Shown piece after piece: positions 17,484 to 26,366 of a stretch of 64,000 nucleotides of DNA. Position numbers and translations under genes: made by a program. The notes beneath the pieces were generated by a model, which saw only the letters and a list, made by a program, of their open reading frames with translations, ran no database searches and was not told where the DNA came from. Positions within the stretch are counted from its first letter, which is position 1, and every line of letters starts with the position of its first letter. The stretch spans positions 186,001 to 250,000 of the forward strand of contig NZ_JANAVJ010000002.1 of assembly GCF_024213375.1 (NCBI RefSeq). The letters are read 5' to 3'. The DNA comes from Paenibacillus sp. MZ04-78.2 (GTDB lineage: Bacteria > Bacillota > Bacilli > Paenibacillales > NBRC-103111).

Positions 17484-17511
17484 AAAAGCGGATACCATAA
17501 GGTATCCGCGT
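17484..17511 (-). terminator. perfect terminator of the RNA unit upstream of the SDR gene
   Basis: On the minus strand GCGGATACC, 4-base loop, GGTATCCGC and TTTTTTA. It lies 74 bases before the SDR start codon, so it can only serve an upstream transcript. Confidence 0.9.
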
Positions 17512-17662
17512 GCCGGGTGTCGAGCTCGTTCCCATAGCGTCCCTGTAATGGCGACAGACAGGCACACCTCTCCCGTAAAACCATTCGGGATCGTGCGCTA
17601 TCCGGTTCGTCAACCACTACAAAGTGCCTGCCATCGGGTAAATTCCCCTTTCCTGCATCTCT
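17484..17662 (-). ncRNA. candidate structured RNA or terminator-controlled leader upstream of the SDR gene
   Basis: A near-ideal sigma-A promoter (17669-17697) and a perfect terminator (17484-17511) bound about 180 bases with no credible ORF. By-eye folding gives an outer helix of nine pairs, including one G-U (17624-17632 with 17557-17565). It encloses three adjacent small hairpins, GGTT/AACC, GGAT/ATCC and CCCG/CGGG, a multi-branch shape like an aptamer. A further nested pairing (TGTCG/CGACA around CCAT/ATGG) precedes the terminator. I do not recognise a known riboswitch class or 6S/SRP RNA. It could be a small RNA or a regulatory leader of the SDR gene. Confidence 0.5.
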
Positions 17663-17668
17663 AGCCTG

Positions 17669-17697
17669 ATTGTACAAGAACGGCAGTGACCGGTCAA
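17669..17697 (-). promoter_or_regulatory. sigma-A promoter of the RNA unit
   Basis: TTGACC (17692-17697) and TACAAT (17669-17674) with exactly 17 bases between them. Transcription would start near 17662. Confidence 0.75.
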
Positions 17698-17746
17698 TCC
17701 GAAGCCAGCCTGAACCCGTTCTGACGGTTTCTTTGCTGCTCTGCTC

Positions 17747-17775
17747 TTGAATCCTTTCCCCGAATAAGCTATACT
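17747..17775 (+). promoter_or_regulatory. sigma-A promoter of serS
   Basis: TTGAAT (17747-17752) and TATACT (17770-17775) with a 17-base spacer, just upstream of the T-box leader. Confidence 0.75.
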
Positions 17776-17781
17776 ACAACA

Positions 17782-17990
17782 AATTGAATGACTGACCATT
17801 TGCCTATGAAGAGCATCCAACTCGGAGGCGTTCTTGTTAAAGGGACCGATACCGTCCCTCAAGTGAACCGGGCCCGCCCGTTAGCGCGGAACCAAAGCGG
17901 ATCGGACCGCCATGCTGTCCGGTCAAGTTGGGTGGCACCGCGAGACAAGCGCTTCTCGTCCCAAAAGGATCGAGGGCGCTTTTTGTCATT
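17782..17990 (+). promoter_or_regulatory. T-box leader of serS
   Basis: The hallmark T-box AAGTTGGGTGGCACCGCG (17925-17942) is followed by the terminator stem AGCGCTTCTCGTCC/GGATCGAGGGCGCT and a T run (17948-17984). The T-box segment can instead pair into the antiterminator when uncharged tRNA binds. A small stem AGGGAC/GTCCCT precedes it. Only about 65 bases remain for Stem I, shorter than usual. I cannot fix the specifier codon by eye; tRNA-Ser is inferred from the downstream gene. Confidence 0.88.
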
Positions 17991-18015
17991 TTCCACAAAA
18001 AGGAGCGGTATCACA

Positions 18016-19305
18016 ATGCTGGACATTCACTGGATTCGCCAAAATCACGAGAGGGTACAAACAGTCGCCGATCAAAAAGGAATCGCCGTTTCCGTCGCCG
18101 AGCTGCTCGCCTGGGACGAGAAGAAACGCACTCTGCTTCAAGAGACCGAGAAGCTGCGCCATGCCCGAAACAAGCTGTCGGAGGAGATCGGCACACTCGT
18201 CCGTTCGGGAGGCCATGAAGAAGCCGAGCCGTTGAAACGCAACGTGAAGGATCTGGGTAGCCGCTTGGCGGAGACCGAACCGGAGCTGGCCGAGGCGCAG
18301 CAGCAGTTCGATCAGTTGATGCTGCGCATCCCGAACGTCGTTTCTCTCGACATGCCCGTCGGACGTTCGGATGCCGACAATATTGAAATTCGGCGAAACG
18401 GATCGCCGCCAGCGTTCGCTTTCGAGCCGAAAGATCACGTAGCCCTTGGGGAGCTTCACCGGATGATCGACATCCCGCGCGGCGTCAAGACAGCCGGAAC
18501 CCGCAACTATTACCTGCGGGGCCCCGGAGCCCTGCTGCACCGCGCCGTACAGCAGCTTGCGGTGGATCTGCTGCTAAGCCGGGGCTTTACGCTCTTGGAG
18601 GTTCCGCTGCTTGTACGCGCCGATGCTTTGACCCATACGGGCTACTTCCCCTTCGGGCAAGAGCAGGTGTACCGAATCGCGGACGAGGACAAATGGCTGG
18701 TCGGCACCTCGGAAGTGCCGCTTGTTTCGTATTACAGCCATGAGGTAGTCGATGTGCGCGAGCCGCTCATGCTTGCCGCCGTCTCGTCGTGTTTTCGAAG
18801 CGAGGTCGGCTCGGCAGGCAAAGACGTGCAAGGCTTATACCGCGTGCATCAATTTTCCAAGGTGGAGCAGGTTATCGTGTGCGAAGCCGAGCTTGACCGG
18901 TCCGAGCCGCTGCTGGAGGCCATCACGAGCAACGCGGAAGAGCTTGTGCAGCTTCTGGAGCTGCCCTACCGGGTGATGGCCGTCTGCACCGGCGATATGT
19001 CACAAAAAACGTATAAGCAGTACGACATCGAAACTTGGATGCCGAGCCGCCAAGCCTACGGCGAAACCCATTCGTCGTCCCATCTGCTCGACTTCCAGGC
19101 GCGCCGTTCGAACATTCGGTATCGCGATTCGGACGGCAAGCTGCGCTACTGCCATACGCTCAACAATACGGCCGTCGCTTCGCCGAGAATCCTAATTCCG
19201 CTGCTGGAAAATCATCAGGCCGAGGACGGCTCGATCCGGATTCCGCCGGCGCTGCGCCCGTACATGAACGGCATGGAGCGACTGCTCCCTCCGTCGGAAG
19301 AATAA
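18016..19305 (+). CDS. serS: seryl-tRNA synthetase
   Basis: 429-residue class II synthetase that charges tRNA-Ser. The N-terminal coiled-coil arm (about 30-100: KKRTLLQETEKLRHARNKLS) contacts the tRNA long variable arm. Motif 2 is visible around SSCFRSEVGSAGKDVQGLYRVHQF, and motif 3 sits near the C-terminus in SPRILIPLLENHQ. The HSSSHLLDFQARRSNIRYR segment is typical. AAGGAG 8 bases before the ATG at 18016 fixes the start; codons further upstream lie in the T-box leader. Confidence 0.96.
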   Translation: MLDIHWIRQNHERVQTVADQKGIAVSVAELLAWDEKKRTLLQETEKLRHARNKLSEEIGTLVRSGGHEEAEPLKRNVKDLGSRLAETEPELAEAQQQFDQLMLRIPNVVSLDMPVGRSDADNIEIRRNGSPPAFAFEPKDHVALGELHRMIDIPRGVKTAGTRNYYLRGPGALLHRAVQQLAVDLLLSRGFTLLEVPLLVRADALTHTGYFPFGQEQVYRIADEDKWLVGTSEVPLVSYYSHEVVDVREPLMLAAVSSCFRSEVGSAGKDVQGLYRVHQFSKVEQVIVCEAELDRSEPLLEAITSNAEELVQLLELPYRVMAVCTGDMSQKTYKQYDIETWMPSRQAYGETHSSSHLLDFQARRSNIRYRDSDGKLRYCHTLNNTAVASPRILIPLLENHQAEDGSIRIPPALRPYMNGMERLLPPSEE

Positions 19306-19342
19306 ACCCGTTGTCCGTCACTTCCAGCGAATAAAGATACGC

Positions 19343-19376
19343 AAAAAAGGCCGGGGTTGTTATCCCGACCTTTTTA
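19343..19376. terminator. bidirectional terminator between serS and the facing membrane gene
   Basis: AAAAAAGGCCGGG ... CCCGACCTTTTTAT forms a stem with an 8-base loop and A/T runs on both sides, between two convergent genes. Confidence 0.85.
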
Positions 19377-19390
19377 TACTCTAACCTGAA

Positions 19391-19810
19391 CTAAAATGGG
19401 AACTTCATCAGCGTAACGACAATAAAGAAGATGATGCCGTTGATCACGCTAAGCGACTTGATAGAACCGATGTGAGCCTTGATATTGCCGCCTGCCGGAT
19501 CTTGCAGCGACTTGCGCATTTTGCTGCCGAGAATGCCTGTCAGCGCCCCGATCGCGAGGAACAGAACGATAGCCAGCACCATCCACAGCACCGAATAGGG
19601 CGCCTTGCTGACCAGATAACCGCCGGACAAAAATGTGATCACGAGCGCCAGCTGCCCTGCTCGGTTGGCGGCAAACAACACATTCAAAAAACCGAACTGC
19701 GCCGTTCCCGATTGCAGCGCCTCCACCCGCATCGCCAAAAACGGCAACAGGAGATAAAAGCCCATCATTATGGCGCCGAGCACATGTAAATACAAAAACA
19801 CTTGCTGCAT
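19391..19810 (-). CDS. small integral membrane protein, unknown function
   Basis: 139 residues with four predicted transmembrane segments (roughly 5-25, 45-65, 70-95 and 120-138). MQQVFLYLHVLGAIMMG at the start includes a conserved-looking His and the AANRAGQ loop. It may belong to the small cytochrome/DUF2269-like membrane proteins, but I do not recognise it firmly. GGGAGGG 10 bases before the ATG at 19810 decides the start. Confidence 0.65.
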   Translation of the reverse strand: MQQVFLYLHVLGAIMMGFYLLLPFLAMRVEALQSGTAQFGFLNVLFAANRAGQLALVITFLSGGYLVSKAPYSVLWMVLAIVLFLAIGALTGILGSKMRKSLQDPAGGNIKAHIGSIKSLSVINGIIFFIVVTLMKFPF

Positions 19811-19897
19811 AATCCCGGGACCCTCCCTATTCAACCTCGTTTTCTCTCTCCCCTAGTATACAAGAATACGAGCTCCATAGGCAACTGCAAACCGGGC

Positions 19898-22800
19898 TTA
19901 CGGATGAACCGCTTTACCTGTTTTCGCCGCGCGTTTATCGCGCCATTTCTGCAAAATCACGTACAGCGACGGCACGACGATCAGCGTCAGCATGGTCGAA
20001 TACAGCAGGCCGGAAATAATTGTAATCCCCATCGGACGCCATAAATTTCCGCCCATAATCGTCATCGGCAGCAAGCCGCCGATCGCCGTGGCCGTCGTCA
20101 GCAGAATCGGCCGGAGCCGCGCTTTCCCCGCTTCCACTACCGCTTCGTACAGCGGCAGTCCGCGTTCGCGCGCCTGCTCGATAAATTCGATCAGAATGAT
20201 CCCGTTCCGCACCACGATGCCCGCCAGGCTGACGAGCCCCATGAGCGCCATGAAGCCGATCGGCGAACCGGAAAGGAACAGACCGATGATTGCGCCGCCT
20301 GCCGCCAAATAGACGGTTGAAAGAATAAGCAGCGGAATCGACAGCGAGTAAAACTGCATGACCATAATGATGTAAATCAGCAAAATAACGACAACTGCTA
20401 GCTTTCCGATCGAGGCGAACGCTTCGTTACGCTCCTCGTTTTCCCCGCCGAACTGAATCGCATAGCCTGCAGGAACATTATAGCTTCCCAGCTTGGCTTG
20501 CAAATCCTTCACAATATCGTCGGCCAGCCGGTCCTGCGTATAGCTCCGCACGGTAATCGTCCGGGTCTGGTCACGGTGATGAATCGACTTGATCATTTGG
20601 CTGGTGCGGATATCTCCCAGCTCGCGCATCTGCACCGTACCGCCTTTTTGCGTCGAGACGTACATTTTCTTCATCGTCTCCACCGGGTCGGCGGAACGCA
20701 TCTTGGCGTACAGAGTCACGTCGATCAGGTCCTCGTCTTTCTGCATCTCCGACACTTCCAGCCCTTCGGTTGCAATTCTGAGCGTCGTGGAAAGCTCCTT
20801 CTCGTTCACGCCGAATAAACTCAGCTTCGCCGGGTCTGGCTCCACCTCGTAGGTGTTCATGGCCTCTCCAACATCGTCGGTTACGCTGATCGTACCCGGA
20901 ATTTCTTTGAGCATCCCTTGAATGTCTGTCGCAATCTGGCGAAGCTCCGACAGCTCGCTGCCGCTAATGCGCAAGGCGATCGGCGCGCCGACAGGTGGTC
21001 CTTGCTCCAGCTTCCGCGGCGTAATCTCCACATCAGAGGGGAACATCGCCTTCAGCTGCTCCCGCCACTGCACGACGGCGGCTTTCATGTTCAGATGCTT
21101 CGCATCGACCTTAACGAACAGCTGCCCGATCAAAATGCCCGTCTGATCCGCTTCCGAGTAGTAAAAATGCGGAGCCGTCCGCCCGGCATAAGCCGAGACA
21201 AAACGCACACCCGGCTGTTCTTCCATCCATGCCGCGGCTTTGCGGATCGTAAACTCCGTTTCCGCAAACTGACGGCCGGACGGAAGCTTGAAATCGATGA
21301 GCATCTCTTCCTTCTCCGCAGGCGGGAAATACTCCGCCCCAAGCAGCGGCAGCAATCCGAAGGCGGAGGTGCCCAGCAGCAGCGCAGCGAGCCCGGTCAG
21401 CAGCGGACGACGCAAGAAGTGATGAATCTGCTTTCCGTAAAAGGCGCTCAGCCTTGCGATCGGCTTGCCGAGCAGACCCGGGGTTTCCGTTCCTTCGCTT
21501 CCGGCCGCCGCACCCGTCCCTTTAGCTGGCTCGGACTTGGAGCCTTGGCGGCGAAGCCGCCGTTCACCCGCCCATTGGCGGAAAATCGGAACAATCGTCA
21601 GCGACATCGCCATGGAAGCCGCAAGCGATAACGAAATGACGACAGGGAGCGGGCGAATGAAGCTGCCGATGTTGCCCTGCAGGAAAAACAGCGGCAAAAA
21701 CGCGGCAGCCGTCGCAATCGTCGCCGTCAGGATCGAAATAGCGACATCGCGGCTTCCCTCCAGCGAGGCCGTAGCCGGATCGTCGCCCAGTTGCAGGCGG
21801 CGCTGGATATTATCGTTCACGACGATGGCGTCGTCGACCAGAATGCCGAGCACGATGACAATCGCAACGATCGTAATCTGATTCAGATCGATTCCCATGG
21901 CCTCGACGGGAATAAAACCGACCGTTATGGATACCGGAATGGCTAAAGCCACGATCAGCGAAGTGCCTAACGTCAGTCCGAGGGAGCAGACGACGATAAC
22001 CGAAAGAATCCCCATTAGCAGTTCTTTGCCCAGCTTGTTAAACAGATGGTCGAGACTTTCCTTTTGCGTAAACAGCGACTCGATCTTCACGTTGGACGGC
22101 AGCTTCGGCTTCAGCTCCGCGACCTTCTTGTCGATGCGATTTTGCAGCGACGGAACATCCGTGCCTTTCTCCGCATTGATGACCAGATCGACGGCAGGCT
22201 TTCCGTTATGTAAGATGGAAACTTCTTTTTTCTTGGTGCTGAGTTTAACGTCGGCGACATCTTTAATTTTCAGCGCTTTGCCGGGGGGCAGTCCCAGAAG
22301 CTCCGTATTCGCAATATCCTCGGCGGATTTCCATTCTCCGCCCATATTGACGTAATACTGCTTTGCGTCCTTGTTCACCGTACCGAGCGGCACCCGGTCA
22401 TGCTTATTTTTCAGCGATTGCGCTACGATGCCCCAGGGCAGCCTGAGCGTATCCAGCTTATCGGTATCGAGCGCAATCGCCACTTCCTGCTTTGGCAGTC
22501 CGACGACGTCGACGTTGCTCACGCCGGGGACGGTCGCAAGCTGCTTTTTCCAGTAGTCCATCGTCGTCCGCAGCGGCTCCAGCTCCTCCGGCGTCTCCAC
22601 GACAAAATGCAAAATTTGCGCCGCAATTTTGCTTAAGTCGTCGTTCACTTCCGGCTGGCGCGCGCCTTCCGGCAAGTCTCCTTGTACGGACTGCACTTTC
22701 TGACGCAGCGAGTCCCACGCCCGGCGGATATCCGTATCCGACTTCAGCTCGACTTGAATGACCGACAAGTTAGCGGCCGAAGTGGAGCTGATAACCTTGA

Positions 22801-23023
22801 TTCCGCTGATTTCCTTAATTTTATTTTCCAGCGGACGGGTGACGAACTGCTCCACCTTTTCCGGCGAAGCCCCCGGATAAATGGTTTTCACCAACGCATA
22901 CGTGATCTCGATCTCGGGATTCTCCCTCTGCTTCAAGGTGAAAATATTGAACACCCCGAGCACAACCGCTATAACGAAAAAAAGCAGCGTCACCTTGCGG
23001 TACTTCAGCAGCTTCGCGATCAT
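19898..23023 (-). CDS. RND-family efflux transporter permease (SwrC/AcrB type)
   Basis: 1041-residue inner-membrane pump of the HAE-RND family with 12 transmembrane segments: one at the N-terminus, a block at about 335-500, and a matching block in the C-terminal half after two large extracytoplasmic loops. The proton-relay Asp pair is visible in VLGILVDDAIVVND. Firmicute homologues such as Bacillus SwrC export surfactin and other amphiphiles. The ATG overlaps the upstream TetR-type gene by 4 bases, which suggests coupling. There is no membrane fusion protein nearby, as usual in Gram-positives. The substrate is unknown. Confidence 0.92.
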   Translation of the reverse strand: MIAKLLKYRKVTLLFFVIAVVLGVFNIFTLKQRENPEIEITYALVKTIYPGASPEKVEQFVTRPLENKIKEISGIKVISSTSAANLSVIQVELKSDTDIRRAWDSLRQKVQSVQGDLPEGARQPEVNDDLSKIAAQILHFVVETPEELEPLRTTMDYWKKQLATVPGVSNVDVVGLPKQEVAIALDTDKLDTLRLPWGIVAQSLKNKHDRVPLGTVNKDAKQYYVNMGGEWKSAEDIANTELLGLPPGKALKIKDVADVKLSTKKKEVSILHNGKPAVDLVINAEKGTDVPSLQNRIDKKVAELKPKLPSNVKIESLFTQKESLDHLFNKLGKELLMGILSVIVVCSLGLTLGTSLIVALAIPVSITVGFIPVEAMGIDLNQITIVAIVIVLGILVDDAIVVNDNIQRRLQLGDDPATASLEGSRDVAISILTATIATAAAFLPLFFLQGNIGSFIRPLPVVISLSLAASMAMSLTIVPIFRQWAGERRLRRQGSKSEPAKGTGAAAGSEGTETPGLLGKPIARLSAFYGKQIHHFLRRPLLTGLAALLLGTSAFGLLPLLGAEYFPPAEKEEMLIDFKLPSGRQFAETEFTIRKAAAWMEEQPGVRFVSAYAGRTAPHFYYSEADQTGILIGQLFVKVDAKHLNMKAAVVQWREQLKAMFPSDVEITPRKLEQGPPVGAPIALRISGSELSELRQIATDIQGMLKEIPGTISVTDDVGEAMNTYEVEPDPAKLSLFGVNEKELSTTLRIATEGLEVSEMQKDEDLIDVTLYAKMRSADPVETMKKMYVSTQKGGTVQMRELGDIRTSQMIKSIHHRDQTRTITVRSYTQDRLADDIVKDLQAKLGSYNVPAGYAIQFGGENEERNEAFASIGKLAVVVILLIYIIMVMQFYSLSIPLLILSTVYLAAGGAIIGLFLSGSPIGFMALMGLVSLAGIVVRNGIILIEFIEQARERGLPLYEAVVEAGKARLRPILLTTATAIGGLLPMTIMGGNLWRPMGITIISGLLYSTMLTLIVVPSLYVILQKWRDKRAAKTGKAVHP

Positions 23024-23298
23024 CCTCTATTCACATCCGTTTCCGACAGGGCGTTGACGTTGATCCCGACGAGCACCTCGGCAAGCGGGTCAATCTTTTC
23101 CAGACCGTATCCTTTTTCGATGAACCACTGGTAAGCGACCAACTCCACCATCCCAATCTCTGCATAAGCGGTCATTTGCAGCTGCTCCTCCGTATACCCG
23201 GGATAAACGTTGAAATGCTTGAACATGCCCTTGACAACCTCGCAAACATTGCCGTAAAACTGCTTCGAGATGTCCGCTATTTCCGGAGAGGCGGCCAA
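23020..23298 (-). pseudogene. TetR-family regulator lacking its DNA-binding half
   Basis: The frame encodes only the ligand-binding/dimerisation half of a TetR-type regulator: IADISKQFYGNV, QLQMTAYAEIGMVELVAYQWF and a C-terminal end. No helix-turn-helix of about 50 residues is present in any upstream frame. AAAGGAG 9 bases before a TTG at 23298 could still drive a 92-residue product; the open frame continues to 23382 through the operator. It is coupled by a 4-base overlap to the RND pump, like yerO-swrC in Bacillus. Whether the truncated protein is made or is a deletion relic cannot be decided here. Confidence 0.6.
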
Positions 23299-23347
23299 CG
23301 GCGAATTCTCCTTTCCTGAGACTCTCTTCACGGCAGTTCCCGACATT

Positions 23348-23367
23348 ATGACTGATTCGTCAGTCAT
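23348..23367. promoter_or_regulatory. palindromic TetR-type operator
   Basis: ATGACTGA and TCAGTCAT form a perfect inverted repeat with a 4-base centre. Such TGACTGA/TCAGTCA palindromes are typical operators of TetR regulators placed before efflux genes. It is located 50-70 bases upstream of the truncated regulator. Confidence 0.65.
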
Positions 23368-23460
23368 TTTGTATCGTACCACGGATTGCCGAGGCCCTCA
23401 ATCCCTTTTCTTCTGCCGCTCCAGCCGAATGTAGTCCGATCTCGTTCCTTCCTGAAAATA

Positions 23461-23510
23461 AAAAAAGACCAGCTTCGGCCTATTTTTTCGGCGAAAACGG
23501 GTCTTTCTTT
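23461..23510 (-). terminator. terminator of the citZ-icd-mdh operon
   Basis: On the minus strand AAAGACCCG ... GGTCTTTTTTT encloses a longer inner loop, 20-70 bases after the mdh stop. Confidence 0.7.
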
Positions 23511-23530
23511 GAACAGATACTATGCTGCGA

Positions 23531-24472
23531 TTAGCCCGTAACGACTTTGATGACGTTACGCACGGATTCTGCGGATTTGTCGAGTGCCGCTTTCTCTTCC
23601 GGAAGCAGCTCAAGCTCGAACACTTTCTCGATGCCGTCGCCGCCAAGCAGCGTCGGTACGCCCATGAACAGGTTGTCATAGCCGTATTCGCCTTGGAGCA
23701 AAGCGATGGAAGGCAGAACGCGTTTTTTGTCTTTCAAGATCGCTTCCGTCATTTGCACGATGGAAGCAGCCGGTGCGTAGTAAGCGGAACCGTTGCCCAG
23801 CAGGTTCACGATCTCGCCGCCGCCGGTACGCGTACGCTTCACGATCGCTTCGATGCGGTCAGCCGGAATGAGCTTCTCGATCGGAATCCCGCCAACATTG
23901 GAGTAACGAACGAGCGGAACCATGTCATCCCCATGGCCGCCGAGTACAAAGCCGCGCACGTCTTCTACGGAAACGTTCAGCTCTTGCGCGATGAACGTGC
24001 AGTAACGGGCCGTATCCAGCACGCCGGATTGGCCGATCACGCGGTTTTTCGGAAAGCCGAGCGTTTGGTAAGCGACGTACGTCATGGCGTCTACCGGGTT
24101 GCTCAGGATGATCACGATCGATTGCGGGCTCGTTCTCTTGATATTTTCGCAAACGGATTTCACGATACCTGCGTTCGTGTTCACGAGGTCGTCGCGGCTC
24201 ATGCCCGGTTTGCGGGCAATCCCTGCCGTGATAATCACGATGTCGGAACCGCTGCTCTCGTCATAGTTGGACGTGCCGACAATGTTCGCGTCGAACCCTT
24301 GCACCGGGGAAGCTTCGAGCATATCCAGCGCTTTCCCTTTGGTCGGGTTCTCCAGTTGAGGGATGTCCAGCAATACGATGTCACCGAGTTCTTTTTGCGC
24401 CAGCATCAGCGCTGTTGTCGCACCAGTGAAGCCTGCGCCGACAACCGTAATTTTTTTACGTTGGATTGCCAT
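23531..24472 (-). CDS. mdh: malate dehydrogenase
   Basis: 313-residue NAD-dependent enzyme of the lactate/malate dehydrogenase family. Rossmann motif [13 protein letters not shown], substrate-loop Arg pair in [16 protein letters not shown], and catalytic His in [15 protein letters not shown]. An Arg at the specificity position rather than Gln supports malate over lactate. The start at 24472 follows GGGAGGAATTGATT. It is the last gene of citZ-icd-mdh, but about 400 bases with strong palindromes separate it from icd, so some processing or attenuation between them is likely. Confidence 0.95.
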   Translation of the reverse strand: MAIQRKKITVVGAGFTGATTALMLAQKELGDIVLLDIPQLENPTKGKALDMLEASPVQGFDANIVGTSNYDESSGSDIVIITAGIARKPGMSRDDLVNTNAGIVKSVCENIKRTSPQSIVIILSNPVDAMTYVAYQTLGFPKNRVIGQSGVLDTARYCTFIAQELNVSVEDVRGFVLGGHGDDMVPLVRYSNVGGIPIEKLIPADRIEAIVKRTRTGGGEIVNLLGNGSAYYAPAASIVQMTEAILKDKKRVLPSIALLQGEYGYDNLFMGVPTLLGGDGIEKVFELELLPEEKAALDKSAESVRNVIKVVTG

Positions 24473-24623
24473 AATCAATTCCTCCCATAGATTGTGCTTT
24501 ATCACACATTAATTTTATGTTTCAATTTCGGGAATTAGCATATGACTTTGGCTTAGTCTTTATCATTGAAGCATGATCAATGACGTATGATCAGTGACGC
24601 ATAGTAGCGCATGGAAGCGCATG

Positions 24624-24680
24624 GAAGCGTGTCCTTGTGCAGCACGGCGCCAGCTCGTGCGCACGAGGACAAACGCGTTC
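24624..24680. repeat. 57-bp palindromic repeat, copy 1
   Basis: Shared ends GAAGCGTGTC and GACAAACGCGTTC enclose a stem (CCTTGTGC/GCACGAGG, one mismatch) and loop. The copy at 24718 has the same length and ends but a different stem sequence, so the pairing is kept while the bases change. Confidence 0.7.
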
Positions 24681-24717
24681 CTACACCAACCTGCCGTTCG
24701 AACGCCCCGGCACGCAT

Positions 24718-24774
24718 GAAAGCGTGTCTGCGGGCGCCTGGCTTCAGCCTGGCCGCCCGCAGACAAACGCGTTC
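24718..24774. repeat. 57-bp palindromic repeat, copy 2
   Basis: Ends GAAAGCGTGTC and GACAAACGCGTTC as in copy 1, with inner arms TGCGGGCG/CGCCCGCA. Read on the minus strand both copies form long hairpins in the icd-mdh intergenic transcript, and both are followed by CGCTT(T/C)CATGCG. Confidence 0.7.
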
Positions 24775-24831
24775 CATTCACAAACGCCCCATGGGTGCGA
24801 CTCTACCCTGCAAGCCGACAGCTTTCGTCGT

Positions 24832-24871
24832 CCAGGGGCCGAAACCCCTGGGGCCTCCCTTGTAAGGGAGG
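24832..24871. repeat. two perfect hairpins directly after icd
   Basis: CCTCCCTT/AAGGGAGG (24854-24871, 2-base loop) and CCAGGGG/CCCCTGG (24832-24851) follow the icd stop by about 10 bases on the minus strand. Neither has a T run, so a role as 3'-end stabiliser or processing site fits better than termination. Confidence 0.6.
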
Positions 24872-24880
24872 TTTGGAGGG

Positions 24881-26176
24881 TTAGAAACTCTTGATGATCT
24901 CGTCGGCAAATGCGGAGCATTTCACTTCGGTTGCGCCTTCCATCAGACGGGCGAAATCGTAAGTTACCGTTTTGTTGTTGATTGCCGTTTCCATTCCTTT
25001 GTAGATCAGGTCAGCTGCTTCCAGCCAGCCCAAGTGCTCCAGCATCATAACGCCGGACAAAATAACGGAGCCCGGGTTTACAACGTCGAGACCTGCGTAT
25101 TTCGGAGCCGTACCGTGCGTTGCTTCGAAGATCGCATGACCGGTTACATAGTTAATATTTGCGCCTGGAGCGATACCGATACCGCCGACTTGAGCAGCCA
25201 GAGCGTCGGACAGGTAGTCGCCGTTCAGGTTGAGTGTAGCGATGACGTCGAAATCCGTCGGACGAGTAAGCACTTGCTGCAGGGCGATGTCGGCAATCGC
25301 GTCTTTTACGATGATTTTGCCGGCAGCTTCCGCGTCTTTTTGCGCTTTGTTCGCCGCGTCAACGCCTTGCTCTTCTTTAATTTTATCGTATTGAGCCCAA
25401 GTAAACGTTTTGTCGCCAAACTCTTGCTCGGCGAGCTCGTAGCCCCAGTTTTTGAACGCGCCCTCGGTAAACTTCATGATGTTCCCTTTATGTACCAGGG
25501 TCACGCTCTTGCGGTTATGCTCGATCGCATATTCGATCGCGGCGCGGATCAGACGCTTCGAGCCTTCGGAAGATACCGGCTTGATTCCGATACCGGACGT
25601 TTCCGGGAAGCGGATCTTGTTTACGCCCATTTCGTTTTGCATGAAAGCAAGCACTTTTTTCACTTCGTCGGAACCTGCAGCCCACTCGATGCCGGCATAG
25701 ATATCCTCGGTATTTTCACGGAAAATAACCATGTCCACCAGCTCCGGACGTTTAACCGGGGAAGGCACGCCTTTGAAGTAGCGAACCGGACGGGAGCACA
25801 CATACAGATCCAGCTCTTGACGAAGCGCAACGTTCAGGGAACGGATACCGCCGCCGATTGGCGTCGTCAGAGGTCCTTTGATCGCTACGATATATTCGCG
25901 GATCGCCGTCAGCGTATCGCCCGGCAACCAGTTATTGTATTTGTTGAAGGCTTTCTCGCCTGCAAATACTTCGTACCATGCGATTTTTTTCTCGCCTTTG
26001 TATGCTTTCTCTACCGCTGCATCCAATACGCGCTTGGAAGCCGCCCAAATGTCCGGACCTGTGCCGTCGCCTTCGATGAAAGGAATGATCGGATTGTTCG
26101 GAACGTTCAGTTTGCCGTTTGTGATCGTGATGCGTTCGCCTTCAGTCGGAAGTGCGTATTGTTCGAATTGTGCCAT
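24881..26176 (-). CDS. icd: isocitrate dehydrogenase (NADP)
   Basis: 431-residue TCA enzyme that oxidises isocitrate to 2-oxoglutarate. Substrate loop [24 protein letters not shown] includes the Ser that is phosphorylated in enteric homologues. The metal and NADP segments [17 protein letters not shown] and [23 protein letters not shown] are intact. The start at 26176 ([16 protein letters not shown]) is preceded by AAGGAGG; residues further upstream have no ribosome site. It lies about 190 bases downstream of citZ, as in the Bacillus citZ-icd-mdh operon. Confidence 0.96.
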   Translation of the reverse strand: MAQFEQYALPTEGERITITNGKLNVPNNPIIPFIEGDGTGPDIWAASKRVLDAAVEKAYKGEKKIAWYEVFAGEKAFNKYNNWLPGDTLTAIREYIVAIKGPLTTPIGGGIRSLNVALRQELDLYVCSRPVRYFKGVPSPVKRPELVDMVIFRENTEDIYAGIEWAAGSDEVKKVLAFMQNEMGVNKIRFPETSGIGIKPVSSEGSKRLIRAAIEYAIEHNRKSVTLVHKGNIMKFTEGAFKNWGYELAEQEFGDKTFTWAQYDKIKEEQGVDAANKAQKDAEAAGKIIVKDAIADIALQQVLTRPTDFDVIATLNLNGDYLSDALAAQVGGIGIAPGANINYVTGHAIFEATHGTAPKYAGLDVVNPGSVILSGVMMLEHLGWLEAADLIYKGMETAINNKTVTYDFARLMEGATEVKCSAFADEIIKSF

Positions 26177-26366
26177 GAATAGGTAAGCCTCCTTGGATTG
26201 GTTTGGAGCCGCTGCAACACGAGCTCCAAGGAATAGGGATGATGATGTCAAAAAGATACGGGAGCAGCGGCGCCCGTCCCCTTCTCAGAAGACCGGTAAC
26301 GCCGCAGCCACCCGTAGGATAGCTGCTTTTTTATTTCTTCCGCAGATGCGGGCATCCCGTGCCGGA

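Noticed and set aside
17788-18015. Extended N-terminus of SerS
   Set aside because: This stretch contains the T-box and terminator; SerS homology begins at the ATG at 18016.
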